A DNA stretch of 64,000 nucleotides from CADCVT01 sp036389155 (GCA_036389155.1 DASVQN010000043.1:62001-126000), one strand, 5' to 3'; shown: positions 32,209-41,733, counted from the stretch's first letter. Numbers and translations: made by a program. Notes: generated by a model not told the origin, from the letters alone.

Positions 32209-34974
32209 CTAGGCGGGCACGGCGGTGGGCAGCGCCCGTCGCAGCTGCCTGCGCGAGCTGATGTCGAGCTTGCTGAACACCTTGTGCAGGTGCCATTCGA
32301 CCGTTCGCGGGCTGATGAACAGCTGCGCGCCGATCTCCGGGTTCGTGTGGCCCTCGGCGGCCAGGCGCGCGATCTGCACCTCCTGGGGCGTGAGGTCGTC
32401 GAGCGTGTCGGCGGTGCGCTTGCGCGCCGTCTCCCCGGTGGCGACGAGCTCGCGGCGGGCGCGCTCGCCCCACGCCTCGTTGCCCATGCCGACGAACATC
32501 CGGTGCGCGGTGCGCAGCTGCTCGCGCGCGTCGACGCGCCGCCCCTCGCGGCGCAGCCACTCGCCGTAGAGCAGGTGCGCGCGGGCGTGCGCCACGCGGA
32601 TGCGCGTGCGCCCGAGGCGCTCGACCGACTCGCGGTGCAGGCGCTCGGCCTCCTCGCCCTCGGCGAGCAGGCAGCCGGCGCGCGCGGCGAGGCCCAGCGC
32701 CCAGTCCGTCCCGCAGGCGCGCGCGTTCTCCTCCAGCCGCCGCAGCGGCTCGACCGCCCGCTCGGCGTTGCCGCTGCGCACGGCGGCCTCGATCAGCTCG
32801 GCCGACGCCCACGTCGAGAGCCCCGCCTCCGAGGGCCGCTCGGCGGCGCGGTCCGCCGCGGCCAGCGCGTCCTGGTAGCGGCCGAGCCCGAGCAGGAGGA
32901 TCGAGCGCGTCCACTCGGTGTCGGTGATCCACAGCCCCTCGCCGCGCTGCAGCACGTCCTGTCGCGCCGCCTCGATCAGGGCATCGACCTCCGCCTCCCG
33001 CCGTCGCCACACCGCCAGCCAGATCGCCGCGCCCGGGTTCAGGCGGCTGTGCGTGGCCTCGATCACCGCGTCCGCCTCGGCGAGCGTGGCCGTCGCGTCC
33101 ATCAGGTTGCCGGTCACGAGCTGGACGCCGAAGCGCTCGTTCAGCGCGCTCGGCAGCAGCGCGAGCGCGCCGGCGCGGCGCGCGAGCCGCACCTGGCGCT
33201 CGGAGAGCTCGTCGAGGCTCACGTCGTCGCACACCGCCCGCGCCACGCGGCACGCCAGCCACAGCCAGCGCAGCGCGTCCTCCTCGGCCATCGGCTCGTC
33301 GCGGAAGGCCGCCAGCGCGCGGTGCAGCGCCGGCGCGCCGGCGGGGTAGCCCTCGGTGGTGAGGACGGCGACGCCCTCCAGCAGCAGGTCGGCCGCCCGC
33401 GGGGCCCCGCGCGACGGGCGGTCCGCTGCCAGCACGGCCTCGGCGACCTCGCGCACGCCGCCCTCCTCCGCCAGGCGGCCGGCGGAGAACGCCGCGGCGT
33501 AGGCGTCGAGGTAGGTCTCGCGCGCGAGCGTCGCGTCGAGCGGCTCCAGCCGCCTCGCCGCCTTGAGCAGGAGCGGCGGAGCGTCGCGCCCGCGCGTCAC
33601 CGCGAACGCGATGCGAGCGCGCAGCAGCTCGGCGCGCGCGCGGTCGAGCTCGGAGAGCGGCCCGGACTCCGCCATCGCCAGGAGCTGCAGGGCCGCGTCG
33701 GGGGCGCCCGCGTCGTGCTTGCCCTGCGCAGCGGCGAGCGCGCGGTGCGCCCGGCGCGCGGGGTCCGGCGTCAGCTCGGCCGCGCGCTCGTGGAACGCGG
33801 CCGCCGCGGCCATCCCGCCGCGGGCGCGGGCCCGGTCGGCGGATCGCTCGAGCTCGGCGGCGACGTCCTCGTCGAGCCCCGGCGTCGCCTGCGCGCGATG
33901 CCACGCGCGGCGGTCGGGATCGGTCTCGGGATCGGTGGCCTCGGCGAGGGCACGATGCGCCGCCTGGCGCTCCTCGGGCGACGCGCCGCGGTTGACCGCG
34001 GAGCGCACGAGCGGGTGGCGGAAGCGCACCTGCACGCCGAGCTCGAGCAGCCGCGCCTCCGCCGCGGGCGCGCCGGCGCCCACCCCGACGCCCAGGCGCT
34101 CGGCCGCGCGCCACACGAGCAGCGGGTCGCCGACGGGCTCGGCCGCGGCGACGAGCATCAGCTTGCGCGTGGCCTCCGGGAGCGGCGCCAGGCGGCGCCG
34201 GAAGCTCTCCTCGATCCGGCTCGGCAGCGGCGCGGCGCCGGGCAGGCCGAACCCGCCCGCCAGCTCCTCGTGCGCCATCCCGCGCGGCAGCTCGAGCAGC
34301 GCGAGCGGGTTGCCGCGCGTCTCGGCCACGAAGCGGTTGCGCACGCCCTCGTCGAGCGGGCCGGTGACGACCGAGTCGAGCAGCGCCCGCGCCTCGTCGT
34401 CGGCCAGGCCCCCGAGCACCAGCTCCGGCAGCCCCGGCAGCTCCCGCTCGCCGCCCGACTCCCGGACCGCGAACACCAGCCCGAGCGGCTCGGCCTGCAG
34501 CCGCCGGGCCAGGAACGAGAGCGCCTGGGCCGACGCGCGGTCGAGCCACTGCGCGTCGTCGACCACGCAGACGAGCGGGCGCTCCTCGGCGACGTCGCAC
34601 AGCAGGCTGAGGACGGCCAGGCCGACGAGGAAGCGGTCGGGCGCGTCGCCGCCACGCATCCCGAAGGCGGTGGCCAGCGCCTCGCGCTGTGGCTCCGGCA
34701 GCCGCTCGACGCGATCGAGGAAGGGTGCGCAGAGCTGGTGCAGGCCGGCGAACGCAAGCTCCATCTCCGACTCGACGCCGGCCGCCCGCGCGCAGCGACA
34801 GCCCGACGCGCGGCCGACGAGGTACTCGAGCAGCGCGCTCTTCCCGACGCCCGCCTCGCCGCGCAGCACGAGCACCTGGCTGCTGCCCGCCCGCACCGTC
34901 GCGACGAGCTGGTCCAGGGCCTCGCACTCGGTGCGCCGGCCGCGCAGCGCCGGTGCGGAGACAGATGACGGCAT
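32209..34974 (-). CDS. Large LuxR-family regulator with AAA ATPase domain
   Basis: This 921-aa regulator has an N-terminal ATPase with Walker A GEAGVGKS near residue 42 and Walker B LVCVVDDAQWLD. A long helical middle with TPR-like repeats follows (roughly 330-840). The C-terminal LuxR helix-turn-helix is LTPQEVQIARLAAEGHTNPE with SPRTVEWHLHKVF after it. Proteins of this LAL/MalT type switch on promoters when a ligand binds the middle domain with ATP. The ligand is unknown. It is read leftward after the flavin oxidoreductase gene and before the CDO operon; either may be a target. Confidence 0.9.
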   Translation of the reverse strand: MPSSVSAPALRGRRTECEALDQLVATVRAGSSQVLVLRGEAGVGKSALLEYLVGRASGCRCARAAGVESEMELAFAGLHQLCAPFLDRVERLPEPQREALATAFGMRGGDAPDRFLVGLAVLSLLCDVAEERPLVCVVDDAQWLDRASAQALSFLARRLQAEPLGLVFAVRESGGERELPGLPELVLGGLADDEARALLDSVVTGPLDEGVRNRFVAETRGNPLALLELPRGMAHEELAGGFGLPGAAPLPSRIEESFRRRLAPLPEATRKLMLVAAAEPVGDPLLVWRAAERLGVGVGAGAPAAEARLLELGVQVRFRHPLVRSAVNRGASPEERQAAHRALAEATDPETDPDRRAWHRAQATPGLDEDVAAELERSADRARARGGMAAAAAFHERAAELTPDPARRAHRALAAAQGKHDAGAPDAALQLLAMAESGPLSELDRARAELLRARIAFAVTRGRDAPPLLLKAARRLEPLDATLARETYLDAYAAAFSAGRLAEEGGVREVAEAVLAADRPSRGAPRAADLLLEGVAVLTTEGYPAGAPALHRALAAFRDEPMAEEDALRWLWLACRVARAVCDDVSLDELSERQVRLARRAGALALLPSALNERFGVQLVTGNLMDATATLAEADAVIEATHSRLNPGAAIWLAVWRRREAEVDALIEAARQDVLQRGEGLWITDTEWTRSILLLGLGRYQDALAAADRAAERPSEAGLSTWASAELIEAAVRSGNAERAVEPLRRLEENARACGTDWALGLAARAGCLLAEGEEAERLHRESVERLGRTRIRVAHARAHLLYGEWLRREGRRVDAREQLRTAHRMFVGMGNEAWGERARRELVATGETARKRTADTLDDLTPQEVQIARLAAEGHTNPEIGAQLFISPRTVEWHLHKVFSKLDISSRRQLRRALPTAVPA

Positions 34975-35026
34975 GCCCGTCCGACGCTACACGGGCCGCG
35001 TCGCACCAGGTTGTGGAGCTTGGCCG

Positions 35027-35524
35027 TCAGGCCGCGTCCGCCCGCAGCTCGGTCTCCTCGTCGAGCGCGTGGCGCAGCAGCCGGCCTTCCTCGTCGGCGA
35101 CGTACGCGCCCATCCGGCGCAACGCGGGCGAGTAGGCGTGGAGGGTCACCGCCGGCTCGGTCCCCATGTGACGCACGCGGTGGATGTCCGCCGCTCCGAA
35201 CTCGAGCACGTCGCCGGGCGCGTAGACGGCGCGCGCGGGGACGTCGAGCAGGCGCAGGCGCTCCTCGCCGATGTGGCCCTCGAGCACCGCCACCGCGCCG
35301 GCCGACCCGTCGTGGTCGTGGAACCCGGTGTCGTGCCCGGGCATCCAGCAGATGAGCCAGACCGTCACGTGCTCGTCGGCGACGAGGCGGTGGAAGGTGC
35401 GCTGCGCTGGATCGTGCCGGACGTGCGCGCGCCAGAGCTCCGGCCGCTCGCGCAGCCACAGGGCGAGCGCCCGCAGCTCGTCGCCGACCAGGTCGCGGCC
35501 CGCGGGCAGCGGCGGCCGGGTCAC
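35027..35524 (-). CDS. Cysteine dioxygenase-type thiol oxygenase
   Basis: This 165-aa cupin enzyme should oxidise cysteine (or a related thiol) to the sulfinate with ferrous iron. Ligand motif FHDHDGSAGAVAVLEG supplies two histidines and HRVRHM a third, with LEG and YSPALRRM typical of bacterial CDO. Its GTG start at 35524 overlaps the amidohydrolase stop (GTGA), so the pair is coupled. Together with the nearby MFS carrier, the pair suggests use of a sulfur-containing compound. 3-mercaptopropionate dioxygenase is an alternative specificity. The divergent promoter carries an element shared with the sulfate operon. Confidence 0.86.
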   Translation of the reverse strand: MTRPPLPAGRDLVGDELRALALWLRERPELWRAHVRHDPAQRTFHRLVADEHVTVWLICWMPGHDTGFHDHDGSAGAVAVLEGHIGEERLRLLDVPARAVYAPGDVLEFGAADIHRVRHMGTEPAVTLHAYSPALRRMGAYVADEEGRLLRHALDEETELRADAA

Positions 35525-36429
35525 GCCGCCACCGCCGCCGGTCGCAGCCGCAGCAGCGCCGCGGGGTTGTCCTCGACGATCGCCCTGCGCAGCGGGCCGG
35601 CCAGCGGCGCCGGCTCCGCGTAGGGCCAGTCCGAGCCGTGGACCAGCGCCTCCGGCCCCACGGCCCGCAGCATCGCGTCGACGGCGACCGGCCCGTACGA
35701 GGAGGTGTCGTAGAAGGTGAGCGGGTCGCTGAGCGCCGCGCGCACCGGGGCTCGGTCGACGCGGGCGCCGAGGCGCTCGGCGTGGAGCGGCGCCAGGCCG
35801 GCGAGCGCGGCGAAGACCACGCGCAGGGCCGGGTGGCGCGCCCGCCCGTGCAGCGCCCACGCGTGCCACGCGTCGGAGAGCGAGGCCACGTACGAGGTCA
35901 TCGGCGCGAGCCACGTGCCGGCCGCGCTCGCGCCCGGATGCACGAGCAGCGGCGCGTCGCGCGCGGCGAGGCGCTCGAGCAGCGGCCCGACGTGATCGAG
36001 CGCGGCGGGCGTGCCGATCGCGTCGGCCGGCAGCGTGACGCCGATCCGCCCGCGGTCGAGCACGCGGTCCACGTCGCGCGGGTCGGGCTCGGCGAGCGGG
36101 ACCGAGCCCCACGACGACAGCCGCCGCGGCAGCGCGGCGACGTCGGCGTCCCATGCGTCGAGCACCTCCCGGGCCTCGTCGGGGGGGAGCGTCTCGACGC
36201 CGAGCGCCGTCGAGAGGGCGACGATCGCGATGTCGACGCCGAAGTCGTCGAGGACGGCGGCGCGCCGGTCGGCCTCGTGTGGGTCGCGCGGAAGGGGGAA
36301 GGGCGGCTCGCCCGCCAGCTCGAGCTGCCAGCCGCGGTCGCGGGACCGCAGCCGGGGGGCGGCCGTGCGCCGCGCCAGCGCGGCGTAGACCCCTTCTGTC
36401 CAGAGGTGCTGGTGGACGTCGACTCGCAT
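35521..36429 (-). CDS. Amidohydrolase-2-type metal-dependent hydrolase
   Basis: This 302-aa TIM-barrel hydrolase has HxH at residues 6-8 (VDVHQHLW), a barrel His in LLVHPGAS and the C-terminal GSDWPYAEP with the catalytic Asp. Members decarboxylate or hydrolyse small acids and lactones. A TATAAG box at 36437-36442 lies only about eight bases before the ATG, so the transcript is probably leaderless. It is translated with the CDO gene. Which step it serves in thiol or related catabolism cannot be told. Confidence 0.85.
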   Translation of the reverse strand: MRVDVHQHLWTEGVYAALARRTAAPRLRSRDRGWQLELAGEPPFPLPRDPHEADRRAAVLDDFGVDIAIVALSTALGVETLPPDEAREVLDAWDADVAALPRRLSSWGSVPLAEPDPRDVDRVLDRGRIGVTLPADAIGTPAALDHVGPLLERLAARDAPLLVHPGASAAGTWLAPMTSYVASLSDAWHAWALHGRARHPALRVVFAALAGLAPLHAERLGARVDRAPVRAALSDPLTFYDTSSYGPVAVDAMLRAVGPEALVHGSDWPYAEPAPLAGPLRRAIVEDNPAALLRLRPAAVAA

Positions 36430-36449
36430 GCCGACACTTATACCGAATT

Positions 36450-36475
36450 CCCAATCGAATTTGTGGGCTTATGCC
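36450..36475. promoter_or_regulatory. Sulfur-linked shared element in the CDO/MFS promoter region
   Basis: These 26 bases match 17 of 26 ungapped positions of 3636-3661 in the sulfate promoter, with most differences explained by a one-base shift in the middle. The common parts are CCC at the left, TTTGTGGG-type right arm and TTA-GCC. It lies 21 bases from each divergent start, placed to control both. A TATAAG box for the leftward gene sits at its left edge. Confidence 0.5.
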
Positions 36476-36496
36476 TTCGTAGCCTGATCGCGTGTG

Positions 36497-37684
36497 ATGC
36501 GTCGGCTCGATCCCGAGCTGCGGCTGCGAGCCGCGAGCTTCCTGTCGAGCTTCGACCGCTTCACCATCCCGCCGCTGATCGTCCCGATCCATCGCGACTT
36601 CGGGATCTCGCTCGGACACGCCGCCGTCCTGGCCAGCGCGTACTTCGTGACCTACGGCGTCAGCCAGCCGCTGTGGGGCGCGCTGTCGGATCGGGTCGGG
36701 CGCGCCGCGGTCCTGCGGTTCGCTGTGCTGGCCGGCGGCCTGGCGTCGGTGGTCGCGACGGTCGCGCCCGGCTTCGCCGTCCTGCTCGTCGCGCGAACGC
36801 TCGCCGGCCTGTTCTTCGCGGCCGTCGTCCCGACCGCCATCACCTACCTCGGCGACACCGTCGCGGACGCACGGCGCCAGCACGCGCTCGTGCTGCTGAT
36901 GGCGAGCGCGACGAGCGGCCTGGCGATCGCGACCGTCGCGAGCGGCGTCGCCGCCGAGGTCGTCGGCTGGCGCGCGGCGTTCGGCGCGTCCGCGGTCGTG
37001 TCGGTCGTCGTGACCGTCGTGCTCTGGCGGCTGCCCGAGCCGGCCGTCGACCGCGGCAGCGGCTCGCTCGCCGCGCGCGTCCGGTCGGTGCTCGCGCAGC
37101 GATGGGTGCTCGTCGTCGTCGGGCTCGCCTTCCTCGAGGGGTCGGTGATCTTCGGCTCGCTGACCTTCGTGGCGGCGTCGCTGCAGCAGGACGGCGTCAG
37201 CGCCTCGCTCGCCGGGTCGGCCGCCGCGGGGTTCGGCCTGGCGAACCTGCTCTGCACCCCGCTCGTCACGCGCGCGATCACGCGCGTGTCGTCGCCGCGG
37301 CTGATCGGCGGCGGCGCGGCGATGGCGGCCGCCGGCCTGACCCTCGCGGCGGTCGGCTCGACCGTCGCCACGGCCGTCGTCGCGACCCTCGCGCTCGGCG
37401 CCGGGTTCGGCTTCCTGCACTCGACGCTCCAGCTGTGGGCGACGCAGGTCCATCCCGAGGCGCGGGCGCTCAGCGTCTCGCTCTTCGCCAGCGCGATCTT
37501 CGTCGGCGGGGCCGCGGCGAGCGCCGCCGCGGCGCCCCTCGCGGACGCCGACCGCTTCGCGCTCATCTTCGCCCTCTCCGCCGTCCTCGCCGGCGTGCTC
37601 GCGGTCGCCGGCGCGACGCTGCGCGCGCGCTACGTCGTGCAGGAGGAGGGGCCGTCGCGCGAGGCCACGGCCGTCGCGCTGTGA
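36497..37684 (+). CDS. MFS transporter
   Basis: This 395-aa inner-membrane carrier of the major facilitator superfamily has about twelve hydrophobic segments. The MFS loop 2-3 motif is GALSDRVGRAAVLR, and a second-half equivalent lies near RAITRVSSPRLIG. It resembles drug or small-molecule exporters of the DHA type, but uptake is possible. It is divergent from the CDO/amidohydrolase pair. Starts at ATG 36497 or GTG 36494 are both possible; no ribosome site is clear, so it may be leaderless. Confidence 0.88.
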   Translation: MRRLDPELRLRAASFLSSFDRFTIPPLIVPIHRDFGISLGHAAVLASAYFVTYGVSQPLWGALSDRVGRAAVLRFAVLAGGLASVVATVAPGFAVLLVARTLAGLFFAAVVPTAITYLGDTVADARRQHALVLLMASATSGLAIATVASGVAAEVVGWRAAFGASAVVSVVVTVVLWRLPEPAVDRGSGSLAARVRSVLAQRWVLVVVGLAFLEGSVIFGSLTFVAASLQQDGVSASLAGSAAAGFGLANLLCTPLVTRAITRVSSPRLIGGGAAMAAAGLTLAAVGSTVATAVVATLALGAGFGFLHSTLQLWATQVHPEARALSVSLFASAIFVGGAAASAAAAPLADADRFALIFALSAVLAGVLAVAGATLRARYVVQEEGPSREATAVAL

Positions 37685-37687
37685 GGG

Positions 37688-39613
37688 TCAGCGCGCGCGG
37701 ACGGTGAGCGTGCGCGCGTCGTGCGGCAGCAGCTGCGGCGTCCCGAGGAAGCGCGAGCGCAGCGTCAGCCGGCCCGAGCCGAGGCGGCGCCGGCTCGTGA
37801 ACCTGAGCCTCAGGGACCACGTGCACGACGCGCGCACGCGGACGGCTCGGGTCGTCACGACCCTGCGGCCCGAGCGCACGGTGACGCGGACCCGCCCGCC
37901 GCACGCCGCCCCGCCCGGCGGGGTGAGGCGGCCGCGGACGACGAAGACGAACGGGGCGCGGCGGTCGCGGCGCGGCGTGACGCGGGCCGTGAAGCCGCGC
38001 ACCGCCCTGCGCGCGCCCGGCGCCGGGGAGGGCGTGACGACGCTGCCGGGCGGCGTCGCGCTCGGCGGGGCCGGCGGCGGCGCGCCGCCGCCCGGAGGCG
38101 CGGGCGCCAGGGGGACGTTCCCGGTCGCCGGGTCGAGCACGAGCTTCGGCGCGCGTGTCGCGCCCGCGGAGAAGTCGAGGAGGGTCGTGAGCGCGGGCTT
38201 GCCGCTCGGGATGTCGTCGAACGAGCTGTCGCCGATCCGCCCGGTCTCCCAGTTGTCCTCGATGAAGCGCAGGATCGCCGTCTGGTCGCGCACGGTGTGC
38301 GACACCTTGTTCACCGGCGCATACGGCGAGACGACGAGCAGCGGCAGCCGCGGGCCGTAGCCGCAGCGCAGCCCGTAGCCGCCGGCGATCGGCGGCGAGT
38401 CCGGGCCGTGGCATTGGCCGTCGCCGTCGAGCTTGTCGTACGTGGGGTCGGCGGAGCTGTTGACGATCGGGCTCGCGGCGTGGTCGTACCAGCCGTCGGA
38501 GTCGTCGTACGCGACGACGATCGCGGCGTCGGACCAGATCGAGGACGCCTGGATGGCGTTGATCGTCTCCACGAGGAAGCGCTGCTCGTCGAGCGGGCCG
38601 GAGTAGCCCGCGTGGCCGTCCTGCGAGGCCGGCGGCTTGAGGAACGACACCGCCGGGACGTTCCCGGTCTCGAGCGCCGTGTGGAAGTCGGCGAGGTCGT
38701 ACTGATGGTTGACGTCCGCCTCGTCGTGCCCTATGAGCTCCGCGGACGCGGGTGCCTTGTGCGTCGGGTTGCGCGTGGCGGCGTAGTACTGGAACGGCTG
38801 GTGGTGGGCGCTGTAGTCCCTGACGAGCGTGCCCGCCGCGTTGGCGTGGGCCGCGCCGCAGACGGCGCGCCCGCCGGCGTCGACGCCGGTCGGGCGGAAG
38901 CCGCCCTGGAACCAGCCCCAGGTGACGCCCTTGGCGCTCAGCAGCATCCCGATGTTCGTCGCCGGCGGTCCGAAGGTGATCGTGCTCCCGGCGTCGTGGC
39001 TGCCGCAGTCGTCGCCCGCGGGGTCGGGGTCGCCGATCACCGTCCCGCCGACGACCTCGCCGGCGATGTCCGGCGCCGCGCCGTGGGTGTTCCCGCTGAC
39101 GAGGTTGATGTGGCCGGAGAGCGACGGCCCGAAGACGGTGCCGAAGAAGGTGTCGCTCATCGCGTAGTGCTGGGCGTAGTTCCACAGCGCCGTCACCGTG
39201 TTGCCGTCGTAGTAGCCCATCCCCGTGGTGCCGCCGCACGACGTGGCCTCGACGAACAGGTCCATTGCCCCCGCGTGGAAGGCCTGCTGCTCGGCGCTGT
39301 ACGCATGGTCGTTGTCGCACGTGACCGCCTGCGTGCGGCTCAGGCGGAAGGGGTTCGCGCTGTTGGGGTTGTCAGTCAGCAGCGAGCCGCTCAGCCCGTC
39401 GACCGCGGGCGTGCCCGCGGCGGCGCTGAAGTGCGGGTCGCCGTCAGGGTTGGCGGCGTCGGGATACGTCGCGAAGTAGTGGTCGAACGAGACGTTCTCG
39501 TCGTAGATGACGATCAGGTGCCCGATCGGCGTCGTCGCGGCGGAGGCCCGCGCCGCGAGCGCGGTGCAGGCGAGAAGGACGCAGAGCCCGACGAGGGCGA
39601 CACGGCCGGACAT
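37688..39613 (-). CDS. Secreted phosphoesterase (acid phosphatase/phospholipase C type)
   Basis: This 641-aa exported enzyme is a PF04185-type phosphoesterase. After the signal (VALVGLCVLLACTALAARASA) come GHLIVIYDENVSFDHYF with the first metal/nucleophile set, later YAMSDTFFGTVFGPSLSGHI, AAIVVAYDDSDGWYDH (metal Asp/His) and PLLVVSPYAPV. A Pro/Ala linker near 500 is followed by an Arg-rich beta module ending TLTVRAR. It should hydrolyse phosphate esters outside the cell. Its stop lies three bases after the convergent MFS stop. Divergent from the Gly-rich protein gene with 145 bases between. Confidence 0.88.
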   Translation of the reverse strand: MSGRVALVGLCVLLACTALAARASAATTPIGHLIVIYDENVSFDHYFATYPDAANPDGDPHFSAAAGTPAVDGLSGSLLTDNPNSANPFRLSRTQAVTCDNDHAYSAEQQAFHAGAMDLFVEATSCGGTTGMGYYDGNTVTALWNYAQHYAMSDTFFGTVFGPSLSGHINLVSGNTHGAAPDIAGEVVGGTVIGDPDPAGDDCGSHDAGSTITFGPPATNIGMLLSAKGVTWGWFQGGFRPTGVDAGGRAVCGAAHANAAGTLVRDYSAHHQPFQYYAATRNPTHKAPASAELIGHDEADVNHQYDLADFHTALETGNVPAVSFLKPPASQDGHAGYSGPLDEQRFLVETINAIQASSIWSDAAIVVAYDDSDGWYDHAASPIVNSSADPTYDKLDGDGQCHGPDSPPIAGGYGLRCGYGPRLPLLVVSPYAPVNKVSHTVRDQTAILRFIEDNWETGRIGDSSFDDIPSGKPALTTLLDFSAGATRAPKLVLDPATGNVPLAPAPPGGGAPPPAPPSATPPGSVVTPSPAPGARRAVRGFTARVTPRRDRRAPFVFVVRGRLTPPGGAACGGRVRVTVRSGRRVVTTRAVRVRASCTWSLRLRFTSRRRLGSGRLTLRSRFLGTPQLLPHDARTLTVRAR

Positions 39614-39758
39614 CCGTGTCGCACGGGTCACCGCCGCCCACCGTACAGGCCCCGGGCCGGAGCGGCGGTTTACCGGATGGCTGCCGGGCGGCAACCGGCC
39701 TCGGATCTGCTCCTTCCCAGAGCCGCTGCGGCGACCACCAGCCAAGGAGCAACCCCGC

Positions 39759-41687
39759 ATGTCCCACATACGCAAGACGATCGTCCTGGGCGTCCTCGCG
39801 GCGCTCGTCGCGTCGGCGCCGGCCGCCGAGGCCGCGCGCGACCGCAAGCCCCCTCGCATCGTCGCGGCGTCGCTCGTCGACGCCGACGGCGACGCACGCG
39901 CCGACCGCGTGCAGCTCACGTACTCCGAGCGCGTCCGGCACGCCCGCGATGCCGACCGCCGCTACCCGTTCAGCGTGGCCGGCTACAACGTCCGCGCGGT
40001 CGCCTCGGCGCGCCGGCGCGGCGTCGTCCTCAGGCTGGCCGAGCACGCGCAGCCGGATCTGACCGCCCGGCCCACGATCGTCTACCGGCGCACCCGGTCC
40101 AAGCCGGTCCGCGACCGGTCGCGCAACCAGGCGGCCGCCCAGACCTTCCGGCTCACCCAACCACACGGTCCCAACATCGGCGGCGGCGGCGGCGGCACGC
40201 TCGGCGGCGGGCCCGGCGACGGCTCCGGCGGACGCGACGATCCACTGGTCGTCACGCCGGCCTGCGCGCTCGGCGTCAAGCCGGGGGTGGCCGACAAGCC
40301 GGACCTCAAGTTCACCGACTCCAACTGCGACGGGATCGACGGCACCGTCACCCGCGCGGTGTTCGCGTCGCCGCTGGGCGACGACGGCAACCCGGGCACC
40401 CGGCTGGCGCCGAAGCGCGAGATCAACACGGCGGTCGCCGTCGCGGCGCTCACCGGCAAGGACGTGCTGGCGGCGGCCGGGTCCTACCAGCGCGTCGTCG
40501 ACGCGAAGGACGTCGGCATCTACGGTGGCTACGACCCGCGCAGCTGGGCGCGCTCGGCCGCGGCGAGGACGTCGATCCTGGGAGCCGGCGAGGGGATCTT
40601 CGCCGAGCGGGCGACGGGCGTCGTCCTCGAGCTGCTCAGCGTCCACGGCGTGAACACCAACGTCGGCGGGCGCGGGCCCGCGAGCCTCTACGGGATCCGC
40701 GCGCTCGACGGCTCGACCCTTACGCTGCGCCGCGTCACGGCGGACGCCGGGAAGGGACTCGACGGCGACGACGGGCCGCGCGGCGCGGGCGGCCTGCCCG
40801 GCGGGAACGGCGACGACGGCGGCCCCGGGCAGTGCGGCGGATCCAAGCGCGGAACCGGCGGCGCCGGCGGCGAGAGCCCCTCCGGGCACGTCGGCGGCGC
40901 GGGCGGCCGTGGCGGCGGGGACTACTTCAACATCCCCGGCCGCGGCGATCCCGGCCTGCCCGGCTCGTTCGGCAGCACCGGCGGCAAGGAGGGCTACTCC
41001 GGCGACCCCGGGCACGACGGCCAGGACGGCGGCCCCGGGCCCGGAGCCCCGGCCGGAGGCGTCAACGGCGTCGGCGGGTCCAACCTGCTCGCGCCCGCCG
41101 GCCCGGCGTGGATCGGGACCGACGGGACCGACGGGTCCGACGGCCTGCCCGGCAACGGCGGCGGAGGCGGCGGCGGAGGCGGAGGCCAGGCCTGCACCTT
41201 CTGCAACAACGGCGCCGGCGACGGCGGCGGTGGAGGCGGAGCCGGCGGCGAGGGCGGGCACCGTGGCACGCGCGGCCGGGCCGGCGGCGGGTCGTTCGGC
41301 CTGTACCTCCACGGCTCCACCGCAACCGTGTCCGACGGCAGCTCGATCGCCGCCGGCGACGGCGGCAAGGGCGGCGCCGGCGGGAACGGCGGCCCCGGCG
41401 GGACCGGCGGCATCGGCGGTGCCGGCTCGACCTACTGCAAGAGCGAGATCGGCGAGGGCGGCAACGGCGGGCCCGGTGCCTCCGGCAGCGGCGGCGGCGC
41501 GGGCGGCGGCGGTGCCGGCGGCCCGAGCGTCGGGATCCTCCAGGCCGCCTCGTCGAAGGTGACCGTGGCTGCGGGCTCGACCGTGGCCACCGGCGCCCCC
41601 GGAGCGGGCGGCGGCGGCAGCGTCTCGGGCTCCGACGAGCCGGGTGCCCCGGGCGCGCCCGGGATCGCCCAGGTGATCTACCCGTAG
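39759..41687 (+). CDS. Secreted Gly-rich repeat protein
   Basis: This 642-aa exported protein has a signal peptide (KTIVLGVLAALVASAPAAEA), a front half with FTDSNCDGIDGTVTRAVFASP and GIYGGYDPRSW (beta-helix-like start, DUF1565/pectate-lyase-like), and from residue 325 a long Gly-rich stretch of collagen-like triplets and quartets (GGPGGTGGIGGAG style) broken by CTFC and YCKSE. AAGGAG sits nine bases before the ATG. The repeats make it an adhesive or matrix surface protein by type (inference). A 14-bp perfect terminator follows. Confidence 0.82.
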   Translation: MSHIRKTIVLGVLAALVASAPAAEAARDRKPPRIVAASLVDADGDARADRVQLTYSERVRHARDADRRYPFSVAGYNVRAVASARRRGVVLRLAEHAQPDLTARPTIVYRRTRSKPVRDRSRNQAAAQTFRLTQPHGPNIGGGGGGTLGGGPGDGSGGRDDPLVVTPACALGVKPGVADKPDLKFTDSNCDGIDGTVTRAVFASPLGDDGNPGTRLAPKREINTAVAVAALTGKDVLAAAGSYQRVVDAKDVGIYGGYDPRSWARSAAARTSILGAGEGIFAERATGVVLELLSVHGVNTNVGGRGPASLYGIRALDGSTLTLRRVTADAGKGLDGDDGPRGAGGLPGGNGDDGGPGQCGGSKRGTGGAGGESPSGHVGGAGGRGGGDYFNIPGRGDPGLPGSFGSTGGKEGYSGDPGHDGQDGGPGPGAPAGGVNGVGGSNLLAPAGPAWIGTDGTDGSDGLPGNGGGGGGGGGGQACTFCNNGAGDGGGGGGAGGEGGHRGTRGRAGGGSFGLYLHGSTATVSDGSSIAAGDGGKGGAGGNGGPGGTGGIGGAGSTYCKSEIGEGGNGGPGASGSGGGAGGGGAGGPSVGILQAASSKVTVAAGSTVATGAPGAGGGGSVSGSDEPGAPGAPGIAQVIYP

Positions 41688-41694
41688 GGCGGGT

Positions 41695-41726
41695 GCGGGC
41701 GCCCCGGCTGCGGCCGGGGCGCCCGC
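41695..41726 (+). terminator. Very strong bidirectional hairpin
   Basis: GCGGGCGCCCCGGC and GCCGGGGCGCCCGC form a perfect 14-bp stem with loop TGCG, between the convergent Gly-rich and PadR genes. Confidence 0.75.
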
Positions 41727-41733
41727 GGCGCTC

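Noticed and set aside
39673..39698. Stem-loop before the Gly-rich gene, considered as a riboswitch
   Set aside because: Only CCGG and TGCC/GGCA short pairs form, and none of the conserved cores of known riboswitches can be matched.
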